The position numbers were made by a program, and so were the translations under genes. A stretch of DNA of 64,000 nucleotides from Chaenocephalus aceratus. Its lineage: Eukaryota > Chordata > Actinopteri > Perciformes > Channichthyidae. Positions within the stretch are counted from its first letter, which is position 1, and the number at the start of each line of letters is the position of its first letter. This document shows positions 1 to 10,800 of this stretch, one piece after another. The notes under the pieces are model-generated. The model made no database searches. It was given only the letters and a program-made list of their open reading frames with translations, and had not been told where the DNA came from. The stretch covers positions 3,962,023 through 4,026,022 of the forward strand of contig CM043790.1 of assembly GCA_023974075.1 (NCBI GenBank). Reading direction: 5' to 3'.

Positions 1-2121
1 TGTCTTGAAGAGGAAATTTTACATGATCGCCAGACACATGGCATGTTCATGGATACATGCCTTCAGCCAGTGGACCTAGGTCAGGACATTTTAGACCATT
101 GCGATACAACGCTTAACATTGCACCTGCTGAGGGTAACAATCCAGTTCTAGTTCTTTGTGATGGAACCAACGAGGCCAAACGTTTCCCTGGCCTTTTCCC
201 ATTGGGAAGTCCGACATATCACGATTTCAGAAACAACAAGGTGACTTTGGCCAGTTACTATAAGAACCGAATCATGCATGCGGATGGCAGGTTTTCACGC
301 AATTCAGATGATATATTCTATGCTCAGTACATGACTGAAGTACAGAAGGTGTCGTCGTGCATTTCCATCGCTTTACGGAAAGGACATTCAGGGGGAAATA
401 CAGGTAAGAGTTCAGTGAACATGGTAAACGACACTGATTCTCTGAAAAGACTTCTTCAATCTAATGAAGGATACCAATTTCTGAAGCCAATTCGTGGCAC
501 ACCGGCTTTTTGGGCTGGTGCCCAAAAGGATTTGTTTGCAATGGTCAGGCAGATTGGGTTGCCCACTTTCTTCTGTTCCTTTTCAGCTGCTGACATGAGG
601 TGGAAGAATTTATTGACCAGCATGATGCTTCAAGAGGGTAGGTGTGACAATGTGGACGATTTGGACTGGAATGACAAATGTGGTCTTTTGCGTCACAATC
701 CTGTAACGGCTGCACGCATGTTTCAACACAGATGGGAAACCTTTTTGAAAGATGTCATACGATCACCAAGTCAGCCAATTTGGAAAGTGGTACATTACTT
801 CTATCGTGTTGAGTTTCAACAGAGAGGGAGTGCTCATATACATGCCATTTTCTGGATTGAAGACAGCCCACAAATTGATCGAGACACTGATGAGGAGGTG
901 GTGCAGTTTGTAGACAAGTACATTTCTTGTGAACTTCCAGAAGATGATGAGCTACTTGAGGAAATGGTGTCAACTGTGCAAACGCATAGTAAAAGACATT
1001 CAAAATCGTGTAGAAAGAAAAACACCGTGTGTCGTTTCAACTTCCCACGACCACCGAGTGAACGGTCCTTTGTTTCCAAAGTAGGGAAAACGGATAAGTC
1101 GTGTTCACAACAGGAAGGCGTCGGCAACCAAATGACGGAAGAACAGGCACGTAAGATCATGTCCACGGTCAAAGAGGCAGTCACTGATGAGACGGCTACT
1201 TTCAAAACAGTCTCAGAGCTGTTTGGAAGTCTGGGTATTAACCAGGAGCAGTTTGAATCTGCATTTGAATGCATTGGTAAGAAAACCCAGGTTATACTGA
1301 AGCGCAAACCTACAGACGTATGGGTGAATCCATACAATAAACGTTTACTTAGCGCTTGGAATGCTAACATGGACATTCAGTTTGTAGCAAATGCATATGC
1401 CTGCATTGTGTACATTATTTCATACATCGCAAAAGCTGAACGTGAAATGGGATTACTGCTCAGCAACGCTCAACGAGAAGCGACAAAGGAGGGAAATACG
1501 GATGCCAAAAAGTCCTTGCGAAAGTTAGGCAGCGTTTATCTGCATAATCGTGATGTTTCCGCACAGGAGGCTGTTTACAGATTGACCCAGATGCATTTAA
1601 AACATAATTCCCGATCGGTTCACTACATTCCAACAGGAGATAACGCAACGCGTATGAGTCTGCCCCTAAAGGAACTAAAACGTAGGGCAGATTCAAACAC
1701 TCTCACAGACAACAACATGTGGATGACTAGTTCTGTGGATAGGTATTTGGCTAGACCAAATGAAGACATATCTCATCGGATGTGTTTAGCTACATTTGTG
1801 TCGGAATACAGAGTTCTGTCGAAAAACCAGACTTCTGTTAATAGAGTGAAACTAGGCAAGGACCTAGGATTCGTCCTGAAAAGGACTAAGGGAAAACCTG
1901 CAGTGGAGCGCTATGTGCAGTTTTCACATGACACGGATCCCGAGAAGTACTTCAGGAACATCTTGCAGCTTTTCCTGCCTTACCGTGTGACTGAAGACTT
2001 AAAACCTGAAGGGTTTCAGACTTTCGAACAGTTCTACCATAACGGTCAATGGTTGCTAGACACTGTGGTTCACAGTGTTAAAACTACTGTTGATGTAAAC
2101 AGGCGAACATTTGAGAAATAA
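1..2121 (+). CDS. Helitron replication initiator (Rep) domain, partial, ends in premature stop
   Basis: The reading frame is open from base 1; the first ATG inside it is at 43, but the true start lies upstream. Rep of Helitrons nicks and re-joins single-stranded DNA in rolling-circle transposition. Two features support the call. The metal-binding His pair lies in GSAHIHAIFW (codons at 835 and 841). The two catalytic tyrosines lie in YIISYIAK (codons at 1411 and 1423), in the Y-x3-Y spacing typical of Helitron Y2 proteins. A Lys/Arg-Cys-rich stretch near 990-1040 and the FCSFSAADMRW segment near 570-600 also fit Rep. The frame ends in TAA at 2119-2121, but the helicase continues in the same frame, so the stop looks like a nonsense mutation within one Rep-Hel polypeptide. 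Confidence 0.85.
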   Translation, partial: CLEEEILHDRQTHGMFMDTCLQPVDLGQDILDHCDTTLNIAPAEGNNPVLVLCDGTNEAKRFPGLFPLGSPTYHDFRNNKVTLASYYKNRIMHADGRFSRNSDDIFYAQYMTEVQKVSSCISIALRKGHSGGNTGKSSVNMVNDTDSLKRLLQSNEGYQFLKPIRGTPAFWAGAQKDLFAMVRQIGLPTFFCSFSAADMRWKNLLTSMMLQEGRCDNVDDLDWNDKCGLLRHNPVTAARMFQHRWETFLKDVIRSPSQPIWKVVHYFYRVEFQQRGSAHIHAIFWIEDSPQIDRDTDEEVVQFVDKYISCELPEDDELLEEMVSTVQTHSKRHSKSCRKKNTVCRFNFPRPPSERSFVSKVGKTDKSCSQQEGVGNQMTEEQARKIMSTVKEAVTDETATFKTVSELFGSLGINQEQFESAFECIGKKTQVILKRKPTDVWVNPYNKRLLSAWNANMDIQFVANAYACIVYIISYIAKAEREMGLLLSNAQREATKEGNTDAKKSLRKLGSVYLHNRDVSAQEAVYRLTQMHLKHNSRSVHYIPTGDNATRMSLPLKELKRRADSNTLTDNNMWMTSSVDRYLARPNEDISHRMCLATFVSEYRVLSKNQTSVNRVKLGKDLGFVLKRTKGKPAVERYVQFSHDTDPEKYFRNILQLFLPYRVTEDLKPEGFQTFEQFYHNGQWLLDTVVHSVKTTVDVNRRTFEK

Positions 2122-3145
2122 TCTGAAGTGATGGAACATTCTGACAATGTTTCAGGACACACAGGTGCTCTTGAAGATGCCTGGTGTGAAATGTGTCCAG
2201 GGCAACAGTTGGAACGCTTGGAATGTGAACAGGAAGTGAGGGAACGAGTGCCAGCTCCAGACAAACACACAGATGCCATTCCAGACTTGGCCGACGCTGG
2301 TGCAGGGGGAAATCGTTTGGATGCACATGGAAACATTATGTGTAGATCGGATGCACTTAATCTTCTCAGATCTCTGAATGTCAAACAGAGAGAGATATTT
2401 TATCAAGTTAGACAATGGTGCATTGAAAAGGTAAATGGCACGAACCCAAAACCCTTCAATGTGTTTGTTACAGGTGGTGCTGGGACTGGGAAATCGCACC
2501 TCATTAAAGCAATCCACTATGAAGCATCTAGGTTGCTGTCACAAGTTGCAAGTTCACCTGATAAAGTGTCTGTGTTGTTAACTGCCCCTACTGGCATTGC
2601 TGCTTATAGTTTAGGAGCCAGCACAATACATAGCACATTTTCTATAGGGTTGGATGTCAAACCTCCCTACACGCCGTTAGGAGAGGAAAGGATCAGTACC
2701 TTACGTGCTGAATTGAGCAATCTGCAGATCCTGGTGATTGATGAGATGTCAATGGTGAATCATAACTTGCTAGCCTATGTTCACGGTAGACTTAGGCAGA
2801 TTAAGCAAATTAGTGATCACTCACCATTTTAAAAAGTCAGCGTCATAGCTGTCGGCGACTTTTTCCAACTCAAGCCAGTTCAAGGCAAATCCTTGTATTT
2901 GGAGAACATGCTATGTGATTTCTGGACTGAAAAATTCTCCATTGCTCATTTAAACACCATTGTACGTCAACAGGACACTGTCTTTGCAGAACTGTTGAAC
3001 AGGTTGCGTACACGAGCTAAGACCACGGCGCTCGTTGCCAGTGACATAGCTATCTTGAAAAAGTGTGAAACCGGGGAAAGCACTTCAGCATTGCATATCT
3101 TCGCAACAAATGCACAAGTTAATGACCACAATGGTCAATAACAAT
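2122..3145 (+). pseudogene. Helitron PIF1-like helicase, N-terminal half, with in-frame stop and SINE break
   Basis: This continues in the Rep frame. The PIF1-family SF1B helicase unwinds DNA during Helitron transposition. Visible motifs are Walker A GGAGTGKS (about 2474-2497), TAPTGIAA (about 2581-2604), Walker B ILVIDEMSM (2728-2754) and motif III VGDFFQLKPV (about 2848-2880). TAA at 2830-2832 interrupts the frame between Walker B and motif III, with clear helicase sequence on both sides, so it is a nonsense change and not the protein end. The frame then runs to a tRNA-derived SINE at 3146. The remainder of the helicase resumes after the SINE in another frame. Inactive as it stands. Confidence 0.85.
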
Positions 3146-3432
3146 AGGGCAACTGTGGCTGCGAGGGAGTGCGGTCGTCTTTCAACCAGAAGGTTGTGGG
3201 TTCGATCCCAGCCCATGCAGTCAACATGTCGATGTATCCTTGAGCAAGATACTTAACCCTGAGTTGTTCCCGATGGCATGGCCAACGGTGTGTGAATGTG
3301 TATGTATGTTAGTGCATGTCCTAACATACACTGCTCAGTATGAATGGGTGAACGACATGTAGTATGTAAAGCGCTTTGAGGGGTCTTAAAGACTGGATAA
3401 AGCGCTATATAAGTACAGTCCATTTGCCATTT
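3146..3432 (+). mobile_element. tRNA-derived SINE inserted in the Helitron helicase
   Basis: The head has an RNA polymerase III B-box-like GGTTCGATCCC (about 3199-3209) downstream of an A-box-like stretch, as in tRNA-derived SINEs. The tail contains the fish SINE motif resembling CCTTGAGCAAGATACTTAACCC and ends in AAAGCGCTATATAAGTACAG followed by CCATTTGCCATTT. ACAAT flanks both sides (3141-3145 and 3433-3437), a plausible short target duplication. The insertion separates the two halves of the helicase coding sequence, so it is younger than the Helitron. A partial relative lies at 15056-15200. Confidence 0.8.
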
Positions 3433-3446
3433 ACAATATCAGACAG

Positions 3447-4787
3447 TTGTCAGCATCATGTCCAGAGAACCTTTGCGTGGAGGCACTGGATTATGAGAAG
3501 AATCAACAATCCGGCCGCATGGTATTGAAAAGAGGGCACTTCAGAAATGTGTACAAATCCTATTTACCTGAAAGGTTACCGTTGGGAAAGGGTGCACGAG
3601 TGATGTTGATCAAAAATATTGATGTGTCTGACGGCTTGGTAAACGGAGTCTGTGGGAATGTCGTAGACATTGTCAACAATATCCACATAACACATATAAC
3701 ACATAACACATTTGTGAGCACTGTGTTTGTGAAATTCGATGACGAAAAAGTGGGTACTAACAGAAGGAAGCGTTTCCCTTCAACTAGTGGCAACCCTTTG
3801 GCTACTCCCATAAACAGAGATGACGAAAGGATACGCAAGGGAAAATTGCGTAAACAGTTTCCTTTGAAACTAGCATGGGCTTGCAGAATCCACAAGGTGC
3901 AAGGGTTAACTGTTGACAAAGCAGTCGTTTCGCTTAAAATAATCTTTGAGTCAGGCCAGGCATATGTTGCTTTAAGCCGCGTCAAAAGCTTAAATGGGTT
4001 GACAATTCAGGACTTTAAAGACAGCGCCATATATTGCAAAGAGAATATTCAGGATTCCCTTGATGGCATGCCGCCATTTGTATCCTGTGCTACTACACCC
4101 TCACAGGGAACACACTCATTCTCCATATTCTCAATGAATGTACAAAGTTTAGACAGACATTTACCTGATCTAACGGCGCAAATTCAGCCATTTGATTACA
4201 GTTGTGTGGCTGTAACGGAAACATGGTTAACTGAAACTGTTGCAAATCACACTGCACGGATTGAGAAATATACGTTTCACAGTGTGCCACGTTGCAAGGC
4301 ATACAACTCAACTGACGCTGTTTTGAAAACAATTAAAGACCAACAACAAGGGGGAGTTGGCATATATTGTCAAGACCAGTTAGAGTACACCATTTTGGAT
4401 ATGCCAAATGTGAATTTAGAATGTATTGCCTCGCATTTCACCAGGGAGAATGTGATTGTTGTGGTTCTTTACCGCCCACAAACATATCCATTGCCTCTGT
4501 TCAAACTAAACATGAAGCTGTTGACCAGTTTCTTAAATACTAGGTCAGACAACATAGTCATTTTGGGAGACTTCAACCATGATCAGCTCAAGTCATTGTC
4601 AATGTCATCCTTCATGGAACAACTAGGTTACTTGCAGTTGGTATCCGAACCCACAACAGAAAAGGGAACATTGATCGATCATGTATATGGGAAACACACA
4701 AGTAAGTATCTCACAGAAACGAAGGTTATCCCGATGTATTTCAGTACTCATGAGGCAGTTCAATGTTTATTAACAAAGAACACCTGA
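3447..4787 (+). pseudogene. Helitron helicase C-terminus fused to AP-type endonuclease
   Basis: The frame is open for about 446 codons after the SINE, but its first codon is TTG and it is really an internal part of Rep-Hel-EN. The first third holds the helicase C-terminal motifs WACRIHKVQGLT (about 3877-3912) and QAYVALSRV (about 3957-3983). From about 4108 an exonuclease-endonuclease-phosphatase (EEP) domain follows, like the endonucleases of non-LTR retrotransposons. Its motifs are FSIFSMNVQSL (about 4120-4152), VAVTETWL with the metal-binding Glu, VVVLYRP, LGDFNHD (about 4563-4583), LIDHVY, and STHEAV in place of the usual SDH. The fusion is characteristic of Helentrons. Copy 2 shares this domain at 13744-14558, with one 20-bp stretch near the LIDHVY motif identical at DNA level. 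Confidence 0.85.
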
Positions 4788-4833
4788 GCTTCAACTGTTT
4801 CATTGTGTAACTGACAAAGGACACGAGCGGTAG

Positions 4834-5298
4834 TTTTGGTTGTGTGTAGACAGTGGAAGCGCGGAGAGACATCCACGTGCCTTGATCCCTGCCGAGTCGA
4901 CGCACGACTGTTGTTTGGTGTCAGTGCCACAGCAACTATTTCGGAGCAATGCGCTCATGGTGAAAATGTAATTTTTTTTTTTTCAATTAATAATTTTTGT
5001 TTTTTAAATGTTTTTTTGTTTTTTTGTGAAAATGTAATTTTGGTTGTGTTTAGACAGTGGAAGCGGGGAGAGACATTCACGTGCCTTGATCCCTGCCGAG
5101 TCGACGCACGACTGTTGTTTGGTGTCTGTGCCACAGCAGCTATTTAGGAGCAATGCGCTCATAGTGAAAATGTAATTTTGGTTGTGTTTAGACAGTGGAA
5201 GTGGGGAGAGACATCCATGTGCCTTGATCCCTGCCGAGTCGACGCACGACTGTTGTTTGGTGTCTGTGCCACAGCAACTATTTAGGAGCAATGCGCTT
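4834..5298 (+). repeat. Three tandem copies of a ~130-bp Helentron tail repeat
   Basis: Units begin at about 4834, 5037 and 5175, each with TTTTGGTTGTGT followed by AGACAGTGGAAG. Each continues through a conserved block with GAGTCGACGCACGACTGTTG and a GCCACAGCA(A/G)CTATTT element. Units 1 and 2 are separated by an AT-rich spacer (4968-5035). Tandem repeats next to the terminus are described for Helentron-type elements. Homologous but diverged units follow the endonuclease of copy 2 at 14597-14975, so the array belongs to the element and not to the insertion site. Confidence 0.75.
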
Positions 5299-5633
5299 TG
5301 CATTTATTAACCAACACATCAGTTTAACATTTCTTTGTCATGTTTGTAAATAAAAGTTGTATTAATTCATGTTTTCTTCCCATAAGTTCCCTAACCCCCT
5401 TTGTCATACCAAAGAGTTGATGGACCCTTCTTTCATGCTGGGGACCAAACCCACTGCCATGACAACAGGAGGTTTTTACTTTATGTGCATGCTGTTGAAG
5501 TGTATATCTGTTGTCTGTCTGTCCTGCAATACAGTAAGATAAATATTGAAAGATTACATTTTCAGGCATATATTTCATTTTCCAAATGTATAACTTAATT
5601 TAGTGGCATTGACCACATAACAAATGTATTGCA

Positions 5634-5681
5634 GGTTTTGCTTTTTGTTAAAGTTTAGGCAACAACAAAAAGCAAAAAACC
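5634..5681 (+). repeat. Helentron 3'-end hairpin
   Basis: GGTTTTGCTTTTTGTT (5634-5649) pairs with the inverted arm AACAAAAAGCAAAA..CC (5664-5681), leaving a loop of about 14 nt. Helitron-type elements commonly carry a hairpin near the 3' terminus. The same segment occurs at 15800-15850, where the right arm is missing, and at 21098-21140, where both arms are kept. Confidence 0.6.
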
Positions 5682-5740
5682 ACTGGTATGGACTTTCATT
5701 TGAGACGAGGTTCAACTCCCTGTGGTGGTTTGATCTATTG

Positions 5741-5998
5741 TTGTGATGTAGACAGTTAATTAAAGATCCATAAATATATAACTGCACAGTCCAATAATCC
5801 CTAATTGTTGACATGATGTGTTTAAGTCCTCTAGGATCAACAAACGACACCTGGTGGTTGCAGGAAAAATGGTACCAACACAACTGGCGCACATGCCTAA
5901 GATTTCCTGGTTAGAAACAAAGGAACGCAAAGTCAGGTAAACTATTTAGAGGGATGACAAATGGCTCATTTCGGAGGACTGGGGGGGGGGACCAGCAA
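5741..5998. other. Non-coding spacer between Helentron tail and repeat X
   Basis: No coding or structural signal seen apart from a G10 run just before 5990. Confidence 0.5.
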
Positions 5999-7890
5999 CC
6001 CTCCCCGACAGGCGCACGGACGCGAGGGCCCGCGTAGTGCAAAGTGAGCACGTAGTGCAAAGACCTATTGAAATCGTCAGTATTATTATTCTTCTGTTAC
6101 CGGTTCTGCACTTTCGACCTGTTTTTGAGGGGGTTACGACACTATTCATGTAGCGACATTTGGCAACGCCGCCAGGACCGGTGAAAATGTTAACATTCTG
6201 GATTCGAGGAGAGAACATTTTTCACCTTGCTCTCTAGCGCCACCTGTGTAAATTCAGTGTTTCGAAACATTTACAAAGTCACAGCGTAAGTCTGACGGAC
6301 CTGACATTTTGCACACTTATCCGGGTGGAGCAGCTCTACATATTATCCTCTCATATCCCGAAGCTCCGCCTACTTTGATTTTTTTTAAATTAGCATAATG
6401 TGAAAAACATTGAAATATTAACTTAAATTCCAATTTCTCGATTTTCCAAACCAAACTTAGTGCACAGCATCAATGGAGGGGCAGACACATTACCGTACAA
6501 AATGAGCACGAGGTGTGGAAAAATGTGGCCGACATCAATCAAAACGTATTAGCAAAAGGGTGTGGCCTACACATAAATGCTCACAATTCATCCAAAATGT
6601 ATCCAAATATCACAGATTTCGGTGGATAGGTTCAGTGTGTCTTGGGGAATAGGCACAACAAACAATGTTCATTTCGAACAATAGGGGGCGCCAAAAACAC
6701 AACTAATTTATATCTCAAGAACCGATGGACTAAAAAATATATATTGTCATAGACATACTGGCAGGGTGAGTATAAACTGAGATTTAAAGGGTCGCAACCA
6801 ATGAAAAATGTGGGCGTGTCCTATTCAGTTTTTTCTCGAAATCGAAGGGTTAAAAAATGTACCGAGCCATAAGTAGGGGAGAAAATGAGTTACGGCCTTT
6901 AAATTCGGAACGCATGTCACAGCCCACAACCTTTTCCAGACTGTAGAAAAAAATCGGACGTTTTAGCAAATATGTCTCAGTAGCGCCCCCTATTGTGCGG
7001 TAGTCAAATAGTTTATTCGAACTACCCGAAACTTGGCACAGAGATTCCTCATGGAAATGCGGACATATTTCAAAATGGCTTCCATTATCTCCACCCCCCA
7101 TGAAGTCGGCCATTTTGAAATATGTCCATTTTAAGCGCATTTTCGCATACTTGTCCTAGGAAAATGATCGGAACAATTTCAAACCAGGACAAGATCAGCC
7201 CATATCCAATGTGATGCTAAATTGCGAATGAATAGTCGACTGCTCAAACGGGGAGCTCGTAAGCTAACGGAACATGTACCAATTTTGACGATTTAAATGC
7301 CACAAAATCGCTAAAATGACTTTCGGACGCAAAACTAGGAACACACGTCACAACCCACGTCTTTTTCCAGACTGTACAAAAAAAATGTACATTTTTGTAC
7401 ACCAGCTCAGTAGCGCCCCCTATTGTGCGATAGTCACATATAGTTTCTCCAAACTACCCCAATCTTGCCACAGACATTACTAATGGAATTGCGGACATAT
7501 TTCAAAATAGCTTCCATTAGCCCCGCCCCCCAGAAAGTCGGCCATTTTGAAAAATCTGTGTTATTCATGCATTTTAAGCGCTTTTTCGCAAATACCTCCT
7601 CGGGAAAAGATCGGGAAAATTCCAGTCCAGGACAAGTTAAGCCCATATCCAATATCATGTTAAATTGCGAATAAAATAGTTGCTAGCTCAATCGGGGCGA
7701 ACGTAAGCTAACAGAGAATGTACCATTTTTGACGATTTACATGTCTCAAATGACTCCAAACTACTCGCATATAGTTTTCCAGATATTCACGAAACGCTGT
7801 ATACACATTGCAATTATGATGGAACACATATTTCAAAGGGCTTTTGATTAGCCCCGCCCCCCACAAAAATGGCAATTTCCAAAGATGGCC
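5999..7890. repeat. Interspersed non-coding repeat X, copy 1
   Basis: Begins with a GC-rich head (CCCTCCCCGACAGGCGC) and a conserved GGTTCTGCACTTTCGACCTG block. A long AT-rich body follows, in which a roughly 430-bp unit recurs: CAGTAGCGCCCCCTATTGTG at about 6981 and 7411, and a degraded third unit near 7780-7880. The same sequence occurs at 16086-17205, with near identity over long stretches (for example 6648-6890 against 16211-16450). No credible ORF. I do not recognise the family. It follows both Helentron copies, so it may be part of a larger mobile unit or a frequent neighbour. Confidence 0.7.
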
Positions 7891-7899
7891 CGTTTTCAT

Positions 7900-8545
7900 G
7901 CATTTTGCGCACATTTTCCCACACTATCAAGCTCCACATTTGTGGAATCAGCTTCCAATTTGTGTTCGGGCGGCAGACACCCTATCAGTTTTTAAGAGTG
8001 CGCTTAAGACCTTCCTTTTTGATAAAGCTTATAGTTAGAGCTGATTAGATTCAGCCCCTAGTTTTGCTGATATAGGCTTAGTTTGTCGGGGGACATCTTA
8101 CTTCTTCCTTGTCTCTGTCTATACCTGTGTACTCTCATGTTCCGATTAACCCAGCTTCCCCAAATGTCTTTCTTTTTGGTGTCTATATATACGCCGGGAT
8201 CCGGAGACATGGATGATCCTGCGGTCCTGTGTCCTGGATCGCGAGCCCTGGATCTTGAGTCGTGGCTGTGGTCCTGGATCATAGGTCCTGGATGGATATC
8301 CTCGTGGATTCATCTTCCTATTATACACACATGCATTTCCACACATTTTGACTACCTATGTTGCAAATGAATTATCTTTTCAATTTACACAACGCATCTA
8401 TTGCACGTCTGTCCGTCCTGGGAGAGGGATCCCTCCTCTGTTGCTCTCCCTGAGGTTTCTCCCATTTTTCCCTTTAAACTGTGGGTTTTCTCCAGAAGTT
8501 TTTCCTTGTACGATGTGAGGGTCTAAGGACAGAGGGTGTCGTATT
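7900..8545 (+). mobile_element. L2-like LINE 3' end (C-terminal RT-ORF remnant plus 3' UTR)
   Basis: The translated stretch at about 7935-8036 ends in FKSALKTFLFDKAYS, the typical last residues of an L2/CR1-like LINE ORF2. A LINE-like 3' UTR follows, with repeated TCCTGGATC segments (8220-8295) and the block CTGAGGTTTCTCCCATTTTT to GAGGGTCTAAGGACAGAGGG (8450-8540), familiar from fish L2 elements. 5' truncated. It directly abuts repeat X on the left and an antisense BED-finger fragment on the right. Confidence 0.75.
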
Positions 8546-8809
8546 GTTATACTGATATTCTACTACTAGCTTCGTCCCAGCATGTTGTTTCTGCAGATGT
8601 TTTAAGAGATTTGAATGACTGGTTTGAGCAGTAGATAGGCTCTTTGACCCGCCAGGACACAACTTACATTTAACAGAAACGTTATTTTCTTTGTGCTCGA
8701 CAAAAGTGAAATAGTGAGAATATCTCCAGGTGGAGAAACTAGACTTGAGCTCCGCCGCCGCCATGACAGTCTTGTTAGTAAACAACACAAACACAGCCCG
8801 TCTCCGCAT
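8545..8809 (-). pseudogene. BED-type zinc finger exon fragment (hAT-transposase/ZBED-like)
   Basis: Antisense translation gives a BED finger: an aromatic Y-F-T-F lead, Cys-x2-Cys in VKCKLC (residues 48 and 51 of the ORF starting at 8809), then His-x4-His in LLKHLQKQHAG (residues 71 and 76). A good internal start is ATG at about 8764, giving MAAAELKSSF. BED fingers are DNA-binding modules of hAT transposases and domesticated ZBED proteins. No catalytic hAT domain is visible nearby and the frame runs into the LINE 3' UTR, so this is a stranded exon of a decayed hAT element. Confidence 0.7.
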
Positions 8810-8869
8810 GTGACACAGGAAGTATTTAAGTACATTTACTCAAGTACTGTCACTACTGTCGGTGGTGGT

Positions 8870-9313
8870 GGGGGGGGGGCTCATCTCACAATGTGGCTTG
8901 GGGCCCCAAGTTGGCCAGGGATGGCCCTGCATACTGTCCAGGGCTGACAACTTCGCAGTGCAGCTTTTTAGGGAGGATGTACATTGCCTTGTTGGTTTCA
9001 TTGAGTCAGTTTATAGCGTTTTGTTTGGTGCTGCACCTCTGTCAATTACTCTATATTGTTTGGAGTAGAGTTATTATAATGTCTACAGTTGCTAGTATGT
9101 ATACATTAACTGCTAATGGCACGAAGCTGTCACTGAAATACGTCTCGTGAGGTATCTGGTAATGACTGACGTGATATTGTAATGTATTACCATTGACGTG
9201 GTGTTAGACCGGATTATTATCAGACAGACTGTTATCAGCTGTAGGATGTTTGGAATATAGTTCTTTTTTAATGTATAGCCAAGTTCCATATGGGTCACTG
9301 GTCATTACTACCG
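8870..9313. other. Non-coding interval
   Basis: No gene seen. It contains a GGTGGTGGTG/poly-G stretch at about 8861-8879. Short open frames here show no recognisable motif. Confidence 0.5.
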
Positions 9314-9775
9314 TAGATATATAAACACTAGATGGCTCAAGGGGGAGTTGGCAGCGTAGGTCACTGGCGGCCATCTTGACACAGTCAACAACTACATTAC
9401 AGCTGTTGTAAGGTGAGTGATCTGCACGAAAACACTCTTATGTTGCGTAAATCTTGACTGATTTACTAACGGATGGGTTTATTATAAACGTTATTAGCAT
9501 GGCTATGATACAGGAGACAACAAGAGATGTTGAGAAAAGAAGGTCATAACTATACATATAAGTATGCAGTATCATGACTACATCTTTGATGTGTCTAACA
9601 ACTGCAACAGTTAGGAAATTGGTTGATAACTGAGCAATCTACGGTTATTTCAATCGTGCACCATATACATGATGTTATGAATGAGCGCGCTGCCTGTGCC
9701 ACGATGGGCGCCATGTGGCGACATCAGTCTCCATTGGCCAGCAGTGCGGGTCACTCATCTAGTGTTTATATATAT
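9314..9775. mobile_element. ~460-bp MITE with ~17-bp terminal inverted repeats
   Basis: The left end contains TATATAAACACTAGATG (about 9317-9333) and the right end its exact reverse complement CATCTAGTGTTTATATA (about 9757-9773). Partial inverted similarity continues inward, with GGCGGCCATCTTG opposite the right-end GGGCGCCATGTGGC. No coding capacity. The right end merges into a (TA)n run to 9793, so the target duplication cannot be read. Superfamily not assigned. Confidence 0.7.
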
Positions 9776-10665
9776 ATATATATATATATATATCTGTAAT
9801 ATTTTGTGCATCCTTTATCCCCACAAATTCACAATAGTGCTTATATCTCCAAGTTGTAAATGCACTGCTGCTCTCGCTGATACTTGCATGTGCCATTGTG
9901 TGCATGTGTATGTGCTGGTGGTGGGCGTTGCTGTGTATTTGTGTGTGTTAGCAAGTGTGTCTGTGCATTTTCGCCATAAGGCAAGGGTTCAGTTGGATCA
10001 CATAATGTAACGCAGTAACGCACCCATTTCAATCACAGTAACTATAACGGCGTTAATTAATGGGAATAGGTAACTAGTAACGCCATTAGTTACCGCAATA
10101 AGTAGTTGCATATAACTGTGTTGTGCACACTCCCGTTCCGTTGGAGGCGGTAATGCACCTGCAACCTGGTTAGTGAACTACCAAAAAACACCAAAGGACA
10201 CGAAGAAGAATACAGACTTCAGGTAGTGGCTTAAGTCAGGTAGCGCTTTCCCTGTGCAGGTCAGATTTGCATTCACTTGCTGCCTCACCCCCACAGTCAT
10301 CGAGCTATCCGCGTGTCTACGGCACGTAGGCTACGGCCAGATAACGTCAGTCATCGAAGTGAATAGAAACCCTTCTTTGCAGTGTAAAACGTGAGTAATA
10401 TATTGCCAATTGTGTATTGCATTGATGTGTGCAAGTGCTATGACGGTCATTGACATTGTGTGTTAGTATTGCAACACGTGGGTGTGTGCAGTGCTATTGC
10501 TACCTCAGCTAACCACGCATGCTTAGCTGGGCGACGTTTCTACAGGCCAACTTTATACAACAGCCACTGCTATTACTCATGCTGATATGGGGGCCTTTTA
10601 AACCAAAGTGATGAACAACATATGGCTTGCTTGGTGTAGTGATTGTGGACGTGGGGGAACGCCGT
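9776..10665. other. Non-coding interval with possible hAT-like end
   Basis: Starts with (TA)n to 9793. A segment at about 10005-10110 rich in GTAACG and CGTTA motifs resembles ends of fish hAT-like MITEs, but I found no matching inverted partner. No credible ORF. Confidence 0.4.
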
Positions 10666-10669
10666 CCCC

Positions 10670-10800
10670 CCCCTCTTACTAGTGATGTGTCGGTCGTGAA
10701 CGAGCCGGGTCAAAGAGCCGGCTCTTTTAAGTGAACGACGGGAGCCGGTGTTATGCCGCAGTTCGCGGGGACGCGCAAACGTCACGTCATCGCCTGTATT
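10670..10800. mobile_element. hAT-like terminal fragment
   Basis: The segment ACTAGTGATGTGTCGGTCG, then GAACGAGCCG and the palindromic AAGAGCCGGCTCTT, resembles recurrent ends of fish hAT-like elements. Only one end is evident. Assignment rests on recollection of the motif. Confidence 0.45.

Larger units (their letters stand above)
1..5740 (+). mobile_element. Helitron2/Helentron-type rolling-circle transposon, copy 1 (5' end outside window)
   Basis: In order, this block shows a Rep domain, a PIF1-like helicase, an apurinic-type endonuclease, three tandem tail repeats and a hairpin-bearing 3' end. Rep-helicase-endonuclease fusion is known for Helitron2/Helentron elements of fish and invertebrates. 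The left end is cut by the window. The 3' limit is approximate: it is set where similarity to copy 2 (to about 15.9 kb) fades after the hairpin segment. The coding part is decayed, with in-frame stops at 2119-2121 and 2830-2832 and a SINE inside the helicase, so this copy is not autonomous. Confidence 0.85.

Noticed and set aside
834..1376. 180-codon antisense frame
   Set aside because: It overlaps the Rep domain, which has clear motifs on the + strand. The antisense product is Ser-rich without motifs.
3146..3432. tRNA gene
   Set aside because: The B-box-like sequence belongs to a tRNA-derived SINE with a characteristic tail and further copies in the window. The same applies to 35670-35862.
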